The position numbers and the translations under genes are program-made. Below, piece after piece: positions 8,133-15,973 of a stretch of 40,275 nucleotides of DNA. How positions within the stretch are numbered: position 1 is the first letter of the stretch; every line of letters begins with the position of its first letter. Origin of the DNA: Spirochaetaceae bacterium (GTDB lineage Bacteria; Spirochaetota; Spirochaetia; SZUA-6; Bin103); the NCBI GenBank assembly GCA_026710565.1, contig JAPOQV010000107.1, positions 1 through 40,275 on the forward strand, given 5' to 3'. The notes beneath the pieces were generated by a model, which was not told where the DNA came from, did no database searches, and saw nothing but the letters and a program-made list of their open reading frames with translations.

Positions 8133-9097
8133 ATCGCGTACTCGCTGAAGCGGCGCAGGATCCAGTTGACGCCGATGAGCACCACCACGCCGACGGTGTT
8201 CTGAAACAGACCGACCGCCGTGGAGTAGGAATAGCGCGCCTGTTCGATTCCCGAGCGGTAGATGTACGTGCTGAACACGTCGGCCACCTCGTACACCGCC
8301 GGGTTGTACAGGTTGAAGATCTGCTGAAAGGACTCCTCCAGGATGTTGCCCACCTGCAGCAGGAACAGGATCACGATCGCGGGAATCAGCGACGGCAGCG
8401 AGACGTAGCGCGCCTGGTGATAGCGGTTGGCGCCGTCGATGGCCGCCGCCTCGTACAGCGTCGGATCGACCGAGCTGAGCGCGGCCAGGTAGATGATGCT
8501 GCCCCACCCCATGCCCTGCCAGATGCCGGTCACCACCAGCAGTCCGCGAAAGGTCTCCTTGCGCGCCAGCCAGTTGACCGGCTCCCAGCCGAGAAGGCTC
8601 CAGATATAGCCGGCGATGCCGCGCTGCGGAGACAGCACCTCGGTGAGGATGCCGCCCAGGATCACCCAGGAGATGAAGTGCGGAAGGTAGGAGATCGTCT
8701 GCGAGGTCCGCTTGTACAGCGTCGAGCGGACCTCGTTGAGCATCAGCGCCAGGATGATCGGCATGGGAAAGGAGAAGATGATGCGCAGGACGCTGATCCA
8801 GAACGTGTTGAACAGCACCCGGAAGAAGAACGGATCGCGGAACAGCCAGCGGAAGTGCTCGAAGTCGTTCCAGGGGCTGGCGATGATGCCCCGGTGAATG
8901 GTGAAGTCCTTGAAGGCGATCAGCACCCCGTAGATCGGGATGTACTTGAAGACCACCAGCAGGCCGAAGGACAGCACCAGCAGCGAGTAGACGTGGCGCA
9001 TGCGGATCGCCCGCGCGACCTTCTGGCGCCGCAGCGCCGCGCGGTGAGGTTCCGCGGGCGCGGTCGGCGGGGCCGTGGCGGGGGCCGGTTCCGACAC
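8126..9097 (-). CDS. Carbohydrate ABC transporter permease, LplB-like (importer 1)
   Basis: This is a 323-residue inner-membrane permease. The family N-terminal motif KYIPIYGVLIAFKDF is present, as is ISYLPHFISWVILGG in the middle and the ATPase-docking loop YEAAAIDGANRYHQARYVSL. I prefer the GTG at 9097, which has a GAGG six bases upstream. The frame extends to a TTG at 9109 with no ribosome-binding site. The proline/alanine-rich first 25 residues should be cytoplasmic. A strong hairpin separates this gene from the upstream binding-protein gene. The stop falls inside the 14-bp repeat array. Confidence 0.92.
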   Translation of the reverse strand: MSEPAPATAPPTAPAEPHRAALRRQKVARAIRMRHVYSLLVLSFGLLVVFKYIPIYGVLIAFKDFTIHRGIIASPWNDFEHFRWLFRDPFFFRVLFNTFWISVLRIIFSFPMPIILALMLNEVRSTLYKRTSQTISYLPHFISWVILGGILTEVLSPQRGIAGYIWSLLGWEPVNWLARKETFRGLLVVTGIWQGMGWGSIIYLAALSSVDPTLYEAAAIDGANRYHQARYVSLPSLIPAIVILFLLQVGNILEESFQQIFNLYNPAVYEVADVFSTYIYRSGIEQARYSYSTAVGLFQNTVGVVVLIGVNWILRRFSEYAIW

Positions 9098-9112
9098 CGG
9101 CGGCCTCAATGG

Positions 9113-9145
9113 GGGAAGCCCGGCTGCAATCGAGCCGGGCTTCCC
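9113..9145 (-). promoter_or_regulatory. GC-rich hairpin between binding-protein and permease genes (importer 1)
   Basis: GGGAAGCCCGGCT (9113-9125) and AGCCGGGCTTCCC (9133-9145) form a perfect 13-bp stem with a 7-nt loop, placed between the binding-protein stop (9165) and the permease start. No T-run follows on the transcribed strand, so it is not a standard terminator. As with malE-malF in enterobacteria, such a structure could protect the upstream mRNA 3' end and keep the binding protein in excess. Confidence 0.75.
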
Positions 9146-9164
9146 GTGTCGGTCTCCTCGGTGA

Positions 9165-10826
9165 TCAATACACGAATTTCCCCTCGCGGAGCGGCAGCAC
9201 CTGCGGCATCTTCGCCAGCTCGTCCAGCAGCTCCTGACCGCCGGCGGACAGCCAGCGCTCCACGTAGGCGTCCCACGCGGCGTCGATGTCCAGGTCCGAG
9301 GTCACCGCCTCCCACGTGAACTCGTCGCGGATCGTGTTCAGCGCGCCGCGCAGCTTCGCGGACAGCTCGACGTAGTCGGTCTCTCCCAGCACGTCCTGGC
9401 GGAATTGCGGCACGGCCCAGTCGGCGCCGGGACCGAAGCGAAAGTACTGCTCAAGCTCCTTGTTGAGCACCGGAATCTGGTAGCGGCTGTACAGCTCCGT
9501 ATGGCGGGTGTTGGCGTTGTAGTAGCCGAAGCCCCACTGGCCGCCGAACCCGCGCTGACCTTCGATCGCGGTCGGATAGGAGTTGCCCGGCTCGCCGTCC
9601 CACTCGAAGTTCACGCCCTCGGTGCCGTACTGCATGTAGAGCATGCCGTAGTCGTCGAAGTTGACGTAGTCGTAGATCTGCAGGATCCTGGCCAGCTTCT
9701 CGTCGGAGACGCCGACGTGCACGGCGCTGATACCGTTGGCGTCGATCGGGAAGGCCGCGACCGAGGGAGCAGCGTACTGCTTGCCGTCGTAGGCGATGGT
9801 CGGCGGCGTCACCACCACCTTGGCGTCCGGGTAGCGGGCGATGATCGCCTGCGGGATCTCGTGGTCGCGGCTCGTATCGCCGCTCAGCCCGATGTTGCCG
9901 TAGGCGAAGGTGTAGGTGCCGTAGATGCCGGCGATGATCTTGTCGTACATCGTCGGCTTGCGGTTCACCGCCGGCAGCTCCGAGTCCATCAGGCCGTCCT
10001 GGAACCAGCGTTGCGCCGTCTTCAGCGCCTCCCTGAACTGCGAGTGCACCGCCTGTTTCACGGTCTTGCCGCCGTCGTTGTAGTTGTCGGCGCCGTTGAC
10101 GCCGTGCAGCGCCAGGATATAGTGCAGCCCGAAGGCGTTGGACTCATTGGAGATGCCCAGCGGGATCACGTCGTGCACGCCGCCCGAGGGATCGCCGTCG
10201 CGGAACAGGTACAGGATCTCCTCGACCTGGTCGGCGGTGAACGCCTCCTTGGTCCAGAAACAGGAGCCTTCGCAGTGCCTGGCGCCGACCGGAATCAGTC
10301 CCGGGACCTCGACACCGACCGCCTCCAGGTAGTCCAGCCGGAAGAACGGCTCGTAGGTGGTGCCGACCTTGTAGTCCAGCGCGCGCACCAACCCCATGTA
10401 CTGGTCCTCCGATCCGGGCACCAGCCCCAGCTTCCATGCCAGCGGCCCGCTGGCGTCCAGCCACGCGGTGTAGCCGGGCGCGTGCTCGCGGATCATGTCC
10501 CGCGGGATGCTGCGGAACGCCCCCTTCGTGAAGAAGTCCACCATGTTCACGAAGGCGTAGGTGTAGTCGGTGTGCTCGCCGGAAGCGATCATGAGATTGA
10601 TCTTCTCCCGATCCGTGTAGTCGATCTGCTTGTTGACGAGCGTGACGTCGAACAGCTCCTCCAGGTGCAGTTGCACCTCGTTGCCGTCCTGGACCTCGGC
10701 ACCGTAGAGCCCGAACCAGGAGATTTCCATCGGCTCCGCCGTGGTAGCGACCTGCTGGCCGGCCGCCACCAGCCCGAGCACCGGCAGAACCATCAGTGCA
10801 AGAACGAACGTGGTCAACTTTTTCAT
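9165..10826 (-). CDS. Extracellular sugar-binding protein, LplA-like (importer 1)
   Basis: This 553-residue substrate-binding protein is the first gene of importer 1 and should be exported to the periplasm. It has a signal peptide (about residues 1-22: MKKLTTFVLALMVLPVLG, then V-A-A-G-Q-Q) with no lipobox cysteine. This is the pattern often seen in spirochaete binding proteins rather than Gram-positive lipoproteins. The rest is a two-lobed family-1 type binding fold of the larger (about 500-residue) LplA subgroup. An AGGAGG site 7 bp upstream fixes the start. The ligand is probably an oligosaccharide, but no binding residues can be assigned. Confidence 0.9.
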   Translation of the reverse strand: MKKLTTFVLALMVLPVLGLVAAGQQVATTAEPMEISWFGLYGAEVQDGNEVQLHLEELFDVTLVNKQIDYTDREKINLMIASGEHTDYTYAFVNMVDFFTKGAFRSIPRDMIREHAPGYTAWLDASGPLAWKLGLVPGSEDQYMGLVRALDYKVGTTYEPFFRLDYLEAVGVEVPGLIPVGARHCEGSCFWTKEAFTADQVEEILYLFRDGDPSGGVHDVIPLGISNESNAFGLHYILALHGVNGADNYNDGGKTVKQAVHSQFREALKTAQRWFQDGLMDSELPAVNRKPTMYDKIIAGIYGTYTFAYGNIGLSGDTSRDHEIPQAIIARYPDAKVVVTPPTIAYDGKQYAAPSVAAFPIDANGISAVHVGVSDEKLARILQIYDYVNFDDYGMLYMQYGTEGVNFEWDGEPGNSYPTAIEGQRGFGGQWGFGYYNANTRHTELYSRYQIPVLNKELEQYFRFGPGADWAVPQFRQDVLGETDYVELSAKLRGALNTIRDEFTWEAVTSDLDIDAAWDAYVERWLSAGGQELLDELAKMPQVLPLREGKFVY

Positions 10827-11152
10827 TGGACCACCTCCTATGACGGCATGATGTACCGTGGCGATGAGCCGTTCAAGTACGCGGGTCGAACCATCGAACC
10901 CTCGCCTCTTGGAAAAGTGGATCTACGACGGCATGCGCGAAGAGGAGGCGGAGCAGCTTCCTGCGGATCTGAAAGAGCGGGCTCGGGGTTCACTTCCGTG
11001 GCATGGTTGAAGCGAGCGACCAGTATTCAGTCCGCCGATCAGAGGCATCGACGCGCCCGTCCGTCGTCCGTCGTGCTCCGCGGAATCTGTCGGATCCGCT
11101 GACGCGCCAATCCGAGCGACTTCGACTACGTCCGGTAGCGTATCATGGAGGC
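10827..11152. other. Intergenic region between divergent importer 1 and aldo/keto reductase genes
   Basis: This 326-bp gap must hold the promoters of both flanking genes. On the minus strand only a weak TTGAAC (10871-10876) could act as a -35 for the binding-protein gene, without a good -10 at correct spacing. On the plus strand TATCAT at 11141-11146 would place transcription start almost exactly on the reductase ATG at 11153. A coding-looking short frame occupies 10864-11010. From 11011 to 11140 I see no structure beyond a short CGTC-rich stretch. Confidence 0.5.
10864..11010 (+). CDS. Possible small protein, 48 residues, unknown function
   Basis: This short frame lies in the gap between divergent genes. 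Its predicted protein is charged and helix-prone: LLEKWIYDGM, then REEEAEQLPADLKERARG, ending S-L-P-W-H-G. Amino-acid make-up and codon choice look coding (few rare codons, amphipathic spacing). It is bounded by a TGA just upstream, with ATG 10864 or GTG 10858 as start and no clear ribosome-binding site. It could be a real small gene or a surviving fragment of a larger one. I do not recognise a family. Confidence 0.35.
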   Translation: MSRSSTRVEPSNPRLLEKWIYDGMREEEAEQLPADLKERARGSLPWHG

Positions 11153-12058
11153 ATGAAACCGCTTCCCAGCGCGACCTTCGGCGACACCGGCCTGAACGTG
11201 ACCCGGCTCGGCTTTGGCACCGCCCTGGCGGGCCCCGCCAAGCCGCACTGGACCGACGAGGCCGCGGACCGGCAGCTCAACCAGGTGCTCGACGCCGGCA
11301 TCAACTTCGTCGACACCGCCTACGACTACGCCGAGGCCGAGCGCCGCATCGGCGCCTACCTGGGCGACAGGTATGGCGAGTTCATCCTGGCCACCAAGTG
11401 CGGCTGCACGGACACCCTGCCCGGCAAGAACGCATCCACACACGAATGGACACGGGACAACCTGCTCCGCGGCCTGGAGATCAGCCTCAAGCGCCTGGGC
11501 CGCGACAGCGTCGACGTGATGCAGCTCCACAACCCCAGCGTCGCGGAGTGCGAGGCCGGCGGCCTGGTCGACGCCCTGCAGGAGATGCGCCGCAACGGGC
11601 AGGTGCGCTTCATCGGCGTCTCCACCATGCTGCCGGATCTGCCGACCTACCTCGACTGGGGCGTGTTCGACGTGATGCAGATCCCCTACTCGGCGCTGGA
11701 GCGCGGGCACGAGGAGTGGATCACCCGCGCGGGCGAGGCCGGCGTGGGCATCGTCATCCGCGGCGGCGTGGCGCAGGGAGAGCCGGGCAGCGGGCGCGGG
11801 TCGGAGGACCGCTGGGCGGTCTTCGAGCGCGCCGGCCTCGACGAGCTGCGCGAAGCCGGCGAGAGCCGCTCGGCGTTCGTGCTGCGCTACACGCTGAGCC
11901 ACCCGCACGCCCACACCATCATCGTCGGCACCACGCGGCCCGGGCACCTTCGGGAGAACGTGGCCGCGGTACTGCGCGGACCGCTGCCGGAGGACACCCT
12001 TGCCGAGGCGAAGCGGCGGCTCGACGACGCCGGCGAGCGGCCCGCTCCGGCGGCGTAG
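11153..12058 (+). CDS. Aldo/keto reductase
   Basis: This is a 301-residue NAD(P)H-dependent oxidoreductase with an (alpha/beta)8 barrel. The family N-terminus (GDTGLNVTRLGFGTALAG) is followed by the catalytic tetrad D54, Y59, K82 and H126, in NFVDTAYDYAE, LATKCG and VMQLHNPS. The C-terminal part carries the cofactor-binding region (TIIVGTTRPGHLRENV). The start at ATG 11153 gives the canonical N-terminus; an upstream in-frame start at 11003 would add 50 residues with no homology. The GGAGG is only 2 bp from the ATG, too close for normal use, and a TATCAT box suggests a leaderless or nearly leaderless mRNA. It may reduce or interconvert imported sugars, but the substrate is not determined. Confidence 0.93.
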   Translation: MKPLPSATFGDTGLNVTRLGFGTALAGPAKPHWTDEAADRQLNQVLDAGINFVDTAYDYAEAERRIGAYLGDRYGEFILATKCGCTDTLPGKNASTHEWTRDNLLRGLEISLKRLGRDSVDVMQLHNPSVAECEAGGLVDALQEMRRNGQVRFIGVSTMLPDLPTYLDWGVFDVMQIPYSALERGHEEWITRAGEAGVGIVIRGGVAQGEPGSGRGSEDRWAVFERAGLDELREAGESRSAFVLRYTLSHPHAHTIIVGTTRPGHLRENVAAVLRGPLPEDTLAEAKRRLDDAGERPAPAA

Positions 12059-12068
12059 CCCACGGGAC

Positions 12069-12494
12069 GTGCTGGAGATCACGCCGGACCTGACCATCCC
12101 GGACGACGAGCTCGATGAGCGCTTCGTCCAGGCCAGCGGGCCGGGCGGTCAGAACGTGAACAAGGTGGCCACCGCGGTGCAACTCCGCTTCGACGCGGCG
12201 GGCTCGCGGGCGCTGCCCCCGGAGGTGCGGGAGCGCCTGCTGCGCGCGGCCGGATCCAGGTTGACCGCCGACGGCGCGGTTCTCATCACGGCGCGCCGCT
12301 TCCGCACCCAGGAGGCGAACCGTCGCGATGCGCGCGCACGGCTGGCCGCGCTCATCGCACGGGCGACGCAGGAGCCCCGGCAGAGACGCCCTACCCGCCC
12401 GAGCCGCGCCGCCCACGAACGGCGCCTGCAGGAGAAGGCACAGCGTGGCGCCATCAAACGCCGGCGCTCCGAGCGACCGGACCACGATGAGTGA
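12069..12494 (+). CDS. arfB: Alternative ribosome-rescue factor ArfB (YaeJ-like peptidyl-tRNA hydrolase)
   Basis: This 141-residue protein matches the RF-1-like catalytic domain of ArfB. The GGQ motif at residues 26-28 (in SGPGGQNVNKVATAVQLRF) hydrolyses peptidyl-tRNA in the ribosomal P site. It ends in the family's long basic tail (RRPTRPSRAAHERRLQEKAQ, then RGAIKRRRSERP), which in ArfB sits in the empty mRNA channel of stalled ribosomes. The start GTG 12069 gives an N-terminus aligning with E. coli ArfB. It lies 10 bp after the aldo/keto reductase stop and overlaps the next gene by 8 bp. It is a housekeeping gene embedded among sugar-metabolism genes. Confidence 0.93.
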   Translation: MLEITPDLTIPDDELDERFVQASGPGGQNVNKVATAVQLRFDAAGSRALPPEVRERLLRAAGSRLTADGAVLITARRFRTQEANRRDARARLAALIARATQEPRQRRPTRPSRAAHERRLQEKAQRGAIKRRRSERPDHDE

Positions 12495-14046
12495 ACGAAA
12501 TGCGCTCGCGCGGCGCCGCCGCCGGCTGATCTTCAACAACGACGGCGACGACCTGTACTCGATGCGCCCGGACGAGCACGGCAGCGCTGCCGAGGCGCTG
12601 CTCGCGGAGCGCACCACGGCCCTGTGGGGCTCCCAGGTCGACTCGATCTGGTACTACTCGACCCACGGCATGCGGCTGCACCACTCGGGCGGCCCGTTCG
12701 GCCGGCTGTACGGCTGCCCGGATCCCGACGCCACCGCCACCGCCAACTACCGCCGCCTGCTGGCCGGGGGCAGAGACGCCCTGGAGGTGATGATCGACGC
12801 CTGCCGGGAGCACGGCGTGGAGATCTTCTACTCCAACCGCATGAACGACTGCCACGACGCGTTCGACGACTCGATCCTGTACCACATCCGCCGGCTGCAC
12901 CCCGAGTGGTCGCTGTCCACGCGCGAGGAGGGCCGCAGGCACCGCTACCCGGAGATCCGCTCCTTGTGGACGGCGTGGAACTTCGAGGTCGACGCGATTC
13001 GCGACCTGACCGTGGAGGCGATGCGCGAGGTGTGCCGGACCTACGACATCGACGGCATCGAGCTCGATTTCTGGCGATTCACCTGCTATTTCCCGGAGAG
13101 CACGCGGCACGAGCCGGTGACGCAGGAGCATCGCGACCTGATGACAGACCTGGTGCGCCGCATCCGTCGGGCGGTGGACGAGGAGGCCGACCGCCGCGAC
13201 CGGCCGATCCTGCTGGCCGGCAGGTGCGTCGCCGACCAGGAGATCTCGCGCAACGCCGGTCTGGACGTGGAGGCGTGGCTCCGGGAGGGCCTGGTCGACC
13301 TGCTGTCGCTGGCGTATGGCACGGAACACATCCCGCCGATCGGTCCGCTGGCCGGGCTGGCCCACCGCCACGACACGCCGATCTATCCCATACTCAGTCC
13401 GCACCGCAAGACCCCGGCAGCCGCCATCGGCCGGGAGCACGCGCAGAAGTTCGAGCACTACGGGAATCTCCCCGCCTGGCGCGGCGTGGCCCGAGCGCTG
13501 CGCGCGCAGGGCGCCGACGGGTTCCAGCTCTTCAACTTCTTCAACCCCACCCGCCCGCAGTGGTGGCAGGCAGGCGAGGAAGAGACGATGGCCGGCAAGG
13601 ACACCGTGTACGAGTGGGACTTCCTGCCGTCCCAGCGCGCCGGCTGCCCCACCTTCGCGGACCTGCGCCTGACCCGCGACCGCTGGCCGGTGGAAGCGGA
13701 CGCCGATGGAACCGAGCCGCTGCCGCTGTTCGTGGGTGAGGAGGTCGTGCCGCCGCCCACCGGCACTGAGAGCCGGCACACCGCGCTCTGCGTGCACGTC
13801 ACCGGCGGCCTCACCCGGCACCACCGGCTCTGGCTGACCGTGAACGGCACGCGGCTCGACCGGTGGAGGCCGGCCGCGCTGCAGCTCCTCACCGACGATC
13901 CGGTCGCTGCCTGGATCGAGTTCCACGACGGCCTGCAGGCGTTCCGCAAGGGCAGGAACGACATTCGGGTGTTCGTCCGCTCCACCTCGCCCGCGGCCGC
14001 CGCCACCTTGACCATCGACCGCATCCAGCTCGAGCTCACGTACTGA
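12487..14046 (+). CDS. TIM-barrel glycosyl hydrolase-like protein (GHL10/family-10-like)
   Basis: This 519-residue protein is built on a TIM barrel of the glycosidase-like families. Early strand and loop motifs are RLIFNNDGDDL and SIWYYSTHGM. IFYSNRMNDCHD fits a substrate-facing loop. YDIDGIELDFWRF carries the E and D pair typical of the strand-4 catalytic region in GHL10/GH-like proteins. The last 120 residues look like a beta-sandwich module (HVTGGLTRHHRLWLTVNGT). No signal peptide is seen. It starts at ATG 12487 and overlaps arfB by 8 bp, so it is probably co-translated. It may act on oligosaccharides brought in by the flanking importers, but the substrate is unknown. Confidence 0.75.
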   Translation: MSERNALARRRRRLIFNNDGDDLYSMRPDEHGSAAEALLAERTTALWGSQVDSIWYYSTHGMRLHHSGGPFGRLYGCPDPDATATANYRRLLAGGRDALEVMIDACREHGVEIFYSNRMNDCHDAFDDSILYHIRRLHPEWSLSTREEGRRHRYPEIRSLWTAWNFEVDAIRDLTVEAMREVCRTYDIDGIELDFWRFTCYFPESTRHEPVTQEHRDLMTDLVRRIRRAVDEEADRRDRPILLAGRCVADQEISRNAGLDVEAWLREGLVDLLSLAYGTEHIPPIGPLAGLAHRHDTPIYPILSPHRKTPAAAIGREHAQKFEHYGNLPAWRGVARALRAQGADGFQLFNFFNPTRPQWWQAGEEETMAGKDTVYEWDFLPSQRAGCPTFADLRLTRDRWPVEADADGTEPLPLFVGEEVVPPPTGTESRHTALCVHVTGGLTRHHRLWLTVNGTRLDRWRPAALQLLTDDPVAAWIEFHDGLQAFRKGRNDIRVFVRSTSPAAAATLTIDRIQLELTY

Positions 14047-14068
14047 GCTCGCCTACGCCGACGGTGAA

Positions 14069-14097
14069 TTGACCATGTTGATGATTCCTGCTATCCT
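14069..14097 (+). promoter_or_regulatory. Sigma-70-type promoter of vapBC
   Basis: TTGACC (14069-14074) and TATCCT (14092-14097) are separated by exactly 17 bp, close to the consensus spacing, upstream of the vapB ATG at 14125. The -10 overlaps the left arm of the operator palindrome, which fits autorepression. Confidence 0.65.
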
Positions 14098-14120
14098 CCA
14101 TGTAATCAACCATGGAGGAT
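14093..14120 (+). promoter_or_regulatory. vapBC operator: inverted repeat covering -10 and ribosome-binding site
   Basis: ATCCTCCATG (14093-14102) and CATGGAGGAT (14111-14120) are perfect 10-bp inverted repeats with an 8-bp spacer. The left arm includes the -10 and the right arm holds the GGAGG ribosome-binding site, 4 bp before the vapB ATG. Antitoxin-toxin complex bound here would block transcription. In RNA the arms would also pair and hide the ribosome-binding site. Confidence 0.7.
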
Positions 14121-14124
14121 CGAC

Positions 14125-14379
14125 ATGCCGTTGAACATCAAGGACGCCGGTACGCACGCCCTGGCGAAACGGCTCGCCAGCCTTACCGGCGAGTCCATGT
14201 CCAAAGCCGTCAGGCGCGCGATCGAGCAGCGACTGGCGCAGGTGGAAACGGCACGCGCTGGAATCCGGCTCGCCGATGAACTGGATCGCATCGCCTTGCA
14301 CTGTGCCAATCTGCCACGACTCGACCGTCGGAGCGCCGAACAGATCATCGGCTACGACGAGCGCGGCTTGCCGGCCTGA
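14125..14379 (+). CDS. vapB: VapB antitoxin (Rv0623/PSK-type transcription factor family)
   Basis: This 84-residue antitoxin belongs to the family that starts MPLNIKD and carries a short ribbon-helix-helix DNA-binding segment (LAKRLASLTGESMSKAVRRA, about residues 13-35). A C-terminal toxin-binding tail ends IIGYDERGLPA. It has a strong ribosome-binding site within its operator palindrome. Its stop overlaps the toxin start (TGATG). A relic of a second, related gene of this family lies 2.2 kb downstream (16316-16404). Confidence 0.92.
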   Translation: MPLNIKDAGTHALAKRLASLTGESMSKAVRRAIEQRLAQVETARAGIRLADELDRIALHCANLPRLDRRSAEQIIGYDERGLPA

Positions 14380-14852
14380 TGGTGGTCGACACGTCCGCTC
14401 TCATCGCAATTCTGGACGATGAGCCGGAACGCCGGCTCTTCAATCGGATGATCGAGGCGGCGACCGCGACCTATGTCAGCGCCGCGAGCCTCCTGGAGAC
14501 TCGGATCGTACTGTTTGCCCGTTCGGGCGACGCCGCCGTCCTGGCGCTCGACGCCTTCCTGCTCAAGAGCCGCATGCAGGTCATGGAGGTCTCACCTCGC
14601 ATCGCCGACATCGCCTTCGACGCCTATCGAAAGTGTGGCAAGGGGACCGGGCATGGAGCGTCGCTGAACTATGGGGACTGTCTCTCCTACGCCCTGGCCA
14701 AGCACTTGGACGCTGCGCTGCTGTTCAAGGGCGATGACTTCTCGCGCACGGACCTTCGCGCCGCCACCGACGAGTTGACGACGCGACCCGACGAATCGGA
14801 TGCGCGGGTGGAGTGGGAGCCCGGAGATGGCAACGAGCCGGCGCATAGCTGA
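14379..14852 (+). CDS. vapC: VapC toxin (PIN-domain ribonuclease)
   Basis: This is a 157-residue PIN-domain toxin. The acidic active-site residues are D4 (VVDTSAL), E40 (SLLETRIVL), D100 (LNYGDCLSYALA) and D119/D120 (LLFKGDDFSRTDL). All motifs are intact, so the pair is probably active. Family members typically end soon after FSRTD; this one has about 28 extra acidic, unstructured-looking residues (DESDARVEWEPGDGNEPAHS). It is translationally coupled to vapB. The target is unknown. Confidence 0.93.
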   Translation: MVVDTSALIAILDDEPERRLFNRMIEAATATYVSAASLLETRIVLFARSGDAAVLALDAFLLKSRMQVMEVSPRIADIAFDAYRKCGKGTGHGASLNYGDCLSYALAKHLDAALLFKGDDFSRTDLRAATDELTTRPDESDARVEWEPGDGNEPAHS

Positions 14853-14884
14853 CCTGATCGCGGCCCCGGCGGCCGGAGGAGAAG

Positions 14885-15973
14885 GTGGCACACATTGACG
14901 AGCAATCGATCACCGCCGGCGCCAAGCGCTTCGTGGCGGTCGGGGCCAACGGCACGGTCGGCCTCCGACGGGGTATCTTCGACCCGGAGCCGATGCCCGA
15001 TCTGCCACCTGCCACGCCACATGACGCGCTGTTCCGCGCGTTGCTCGGAGACCCCGGACGGGCCAACACGTTGGTACGCGAGCATCTGCCTCCCGCAGTC
15101 GCTGCGGAACTGTCGGACGCCCCGATCCGCCTGGTCGATGCGAGCTTCGTGGATGCCGTCCTGCACCAGAGCCACAGCGACCGGCTGTTCGAGGCGCGAC
15201 TGAAGGGCGGCGGCACCGCGTTCGTCTACGTGCTGCTGGAGCACAAGGCGGCGCCCGATCCGGGCACCCCGTTGCAGATGCTCAGCTACATGGTGCGCAT
15301 CTGGCAGCGCTATGCCGAGGACCGTGCATCGCGCCTGCGGGCGCTGCCGCCGATCGTCCCGCTGATCTTCTATCACGGCCGCACGCGCTGGAGCGGGGCG
15401 CTGTCGGTGGCGGAGATGATCGCGGGCGAGGGGGAGTTGGTGGCGTTTGCGCGCCGGCTGTGCTGCGTGCTGCATGATCTGGGTGAGCGACCGCTGGCAG
15501 CGCTGTCGGGCGACCCTGCGGTATGGTCGGGGCTGGCGGCCTTGGTGGCGGCGTTCCGCGGGCAGCCGGAAGAAGGGGTGCTACGGCGGATCCTGTCGGG
15601 GTTGCCGGACGGAAGCGAGTTGGAGATGCAGGTGCTCTCGTATATTGTGAGGATCTACGAGCTGACGCCCGCGGTGCTGGAGACGGCGGCGCGGGCGGCG
15701 AAACCGCAACGCTGGGAGGCGCTGATGTCAACCGTCGCGGAAGCATGGGTGCGGGAGGCCAAGGCCGAGGGTAGAGTCGAAGGCAAGGCTGAGGGCAAGG
15801 CCGAGGGCAAGGCCGAGACGCTGCTTCGTCTTCTGCAGCGGCGATTCGGTCCTGTTCCGGAGAGTGCTCGGGCACGGGTGGCTGTGGGGTCGGCGACGGA
15901 GATCGATGCCTGGCTCGATGCCCTGCTTGACGCGCAAAGCCTGACGGAGGTGTTCGACGCCCGAGCTCATTGA
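14885..15973 (+). CDS. Rpn family PD-(D/E)XK nuclease / putative transposase with DUF4351-like tail
   Basis: This 362-residue protein belongs to the RpnA/transposase_31 family of nucleases linked in E. coli to RecA-independent recombination. The core reads TPHDALFRALLGDP, then catalytic D99 (HSDRLFEA), E119-H-K121 (LLEHKAAPD) and Q131. The C-terminus is DUF4351-like (LLRLLQRRFGPVP, then IDAWLDALLDAQSLTEVF), joined by a charged coiled linker with three GKAE repeats at residues 300-311. GTG 14885 has a good GGAGGAG site; ATG 14993 (residue 37) would give the shorter N-terminus more typical of the family. No terminal inverted repeats or target duplication were noticed. It sits among toxin-antitoxin genes. 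Confidence 0.85.
   Translation: MAHIDEQSITAGAKRFVAVGANGTVGLRRGIFDPEPMPDLPPATPHDALFRALLGDPGRANTLVREHLPPAVAAELSDAPIRLVDASFVDAVLHQSHSDRLFEARLKGGGTAFVYVLLEHKAAPDPGTPLQMLSYMVRIWQRYAEDRASRLRALPPIVPLIFYHGRTRWSGALSVAEMIAGEGELVAFARRLCCVLHDLGERPLAALSGDPAVWSGLAALVAAFRGQPEEGVLRRILSGLPDGSELEMQVLSYIVRIYELTPAVLETAARAAKPQRWEALMSTVAEAWVREAKAEGRVEGKAEGKAEGKAETLLRLLQRRFGPVPESARARVAVGSATEIDAWLDALLDAQSLTEVFDARAH
15782..15817 (+). repeat. Three 12-bp in-frame repeats (GKAE units) in the Rpn-like gene
   Basis: GGCAAGGCTGAG is followed by two exact copies of GGCAAGGCCGAG, and degenerate units precede them from about 15764. Each adds one GKAE unit to the charged helical linker. Such arrays change copy number easily and alter linker length without breaking the frame. 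Confidence 0.85.

Noticed and set aside
9113..9145. Intrinsic terminator for importer 1
   Set aside because: The stem is strong but no T-run follows on the transcribed (minus) strand, and co-directional permease genes follow at once. The same holds for 21323-21357 and 35616-35641.
12454..13926. A 490-codon minus-strand open frame over the TIM-barrel gene
   Set aside because: This is an antisense shadow; the plus-strand protein has coherent barrel motifs and couples to arfB.
15764..15817. CRISPR-like repeats
   Set aside because: The 12-bp units are contiguous, in frame and without spacers; they encode a protein linker. No repeat-spacer array was seen anywhere in the window.
14885..15973. Insertion sequence carrying the Rpn-type gene
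   Set aside because: The family has been called putative transposase, but no terminal inverted repeats or target-site duplication were found around the gene.
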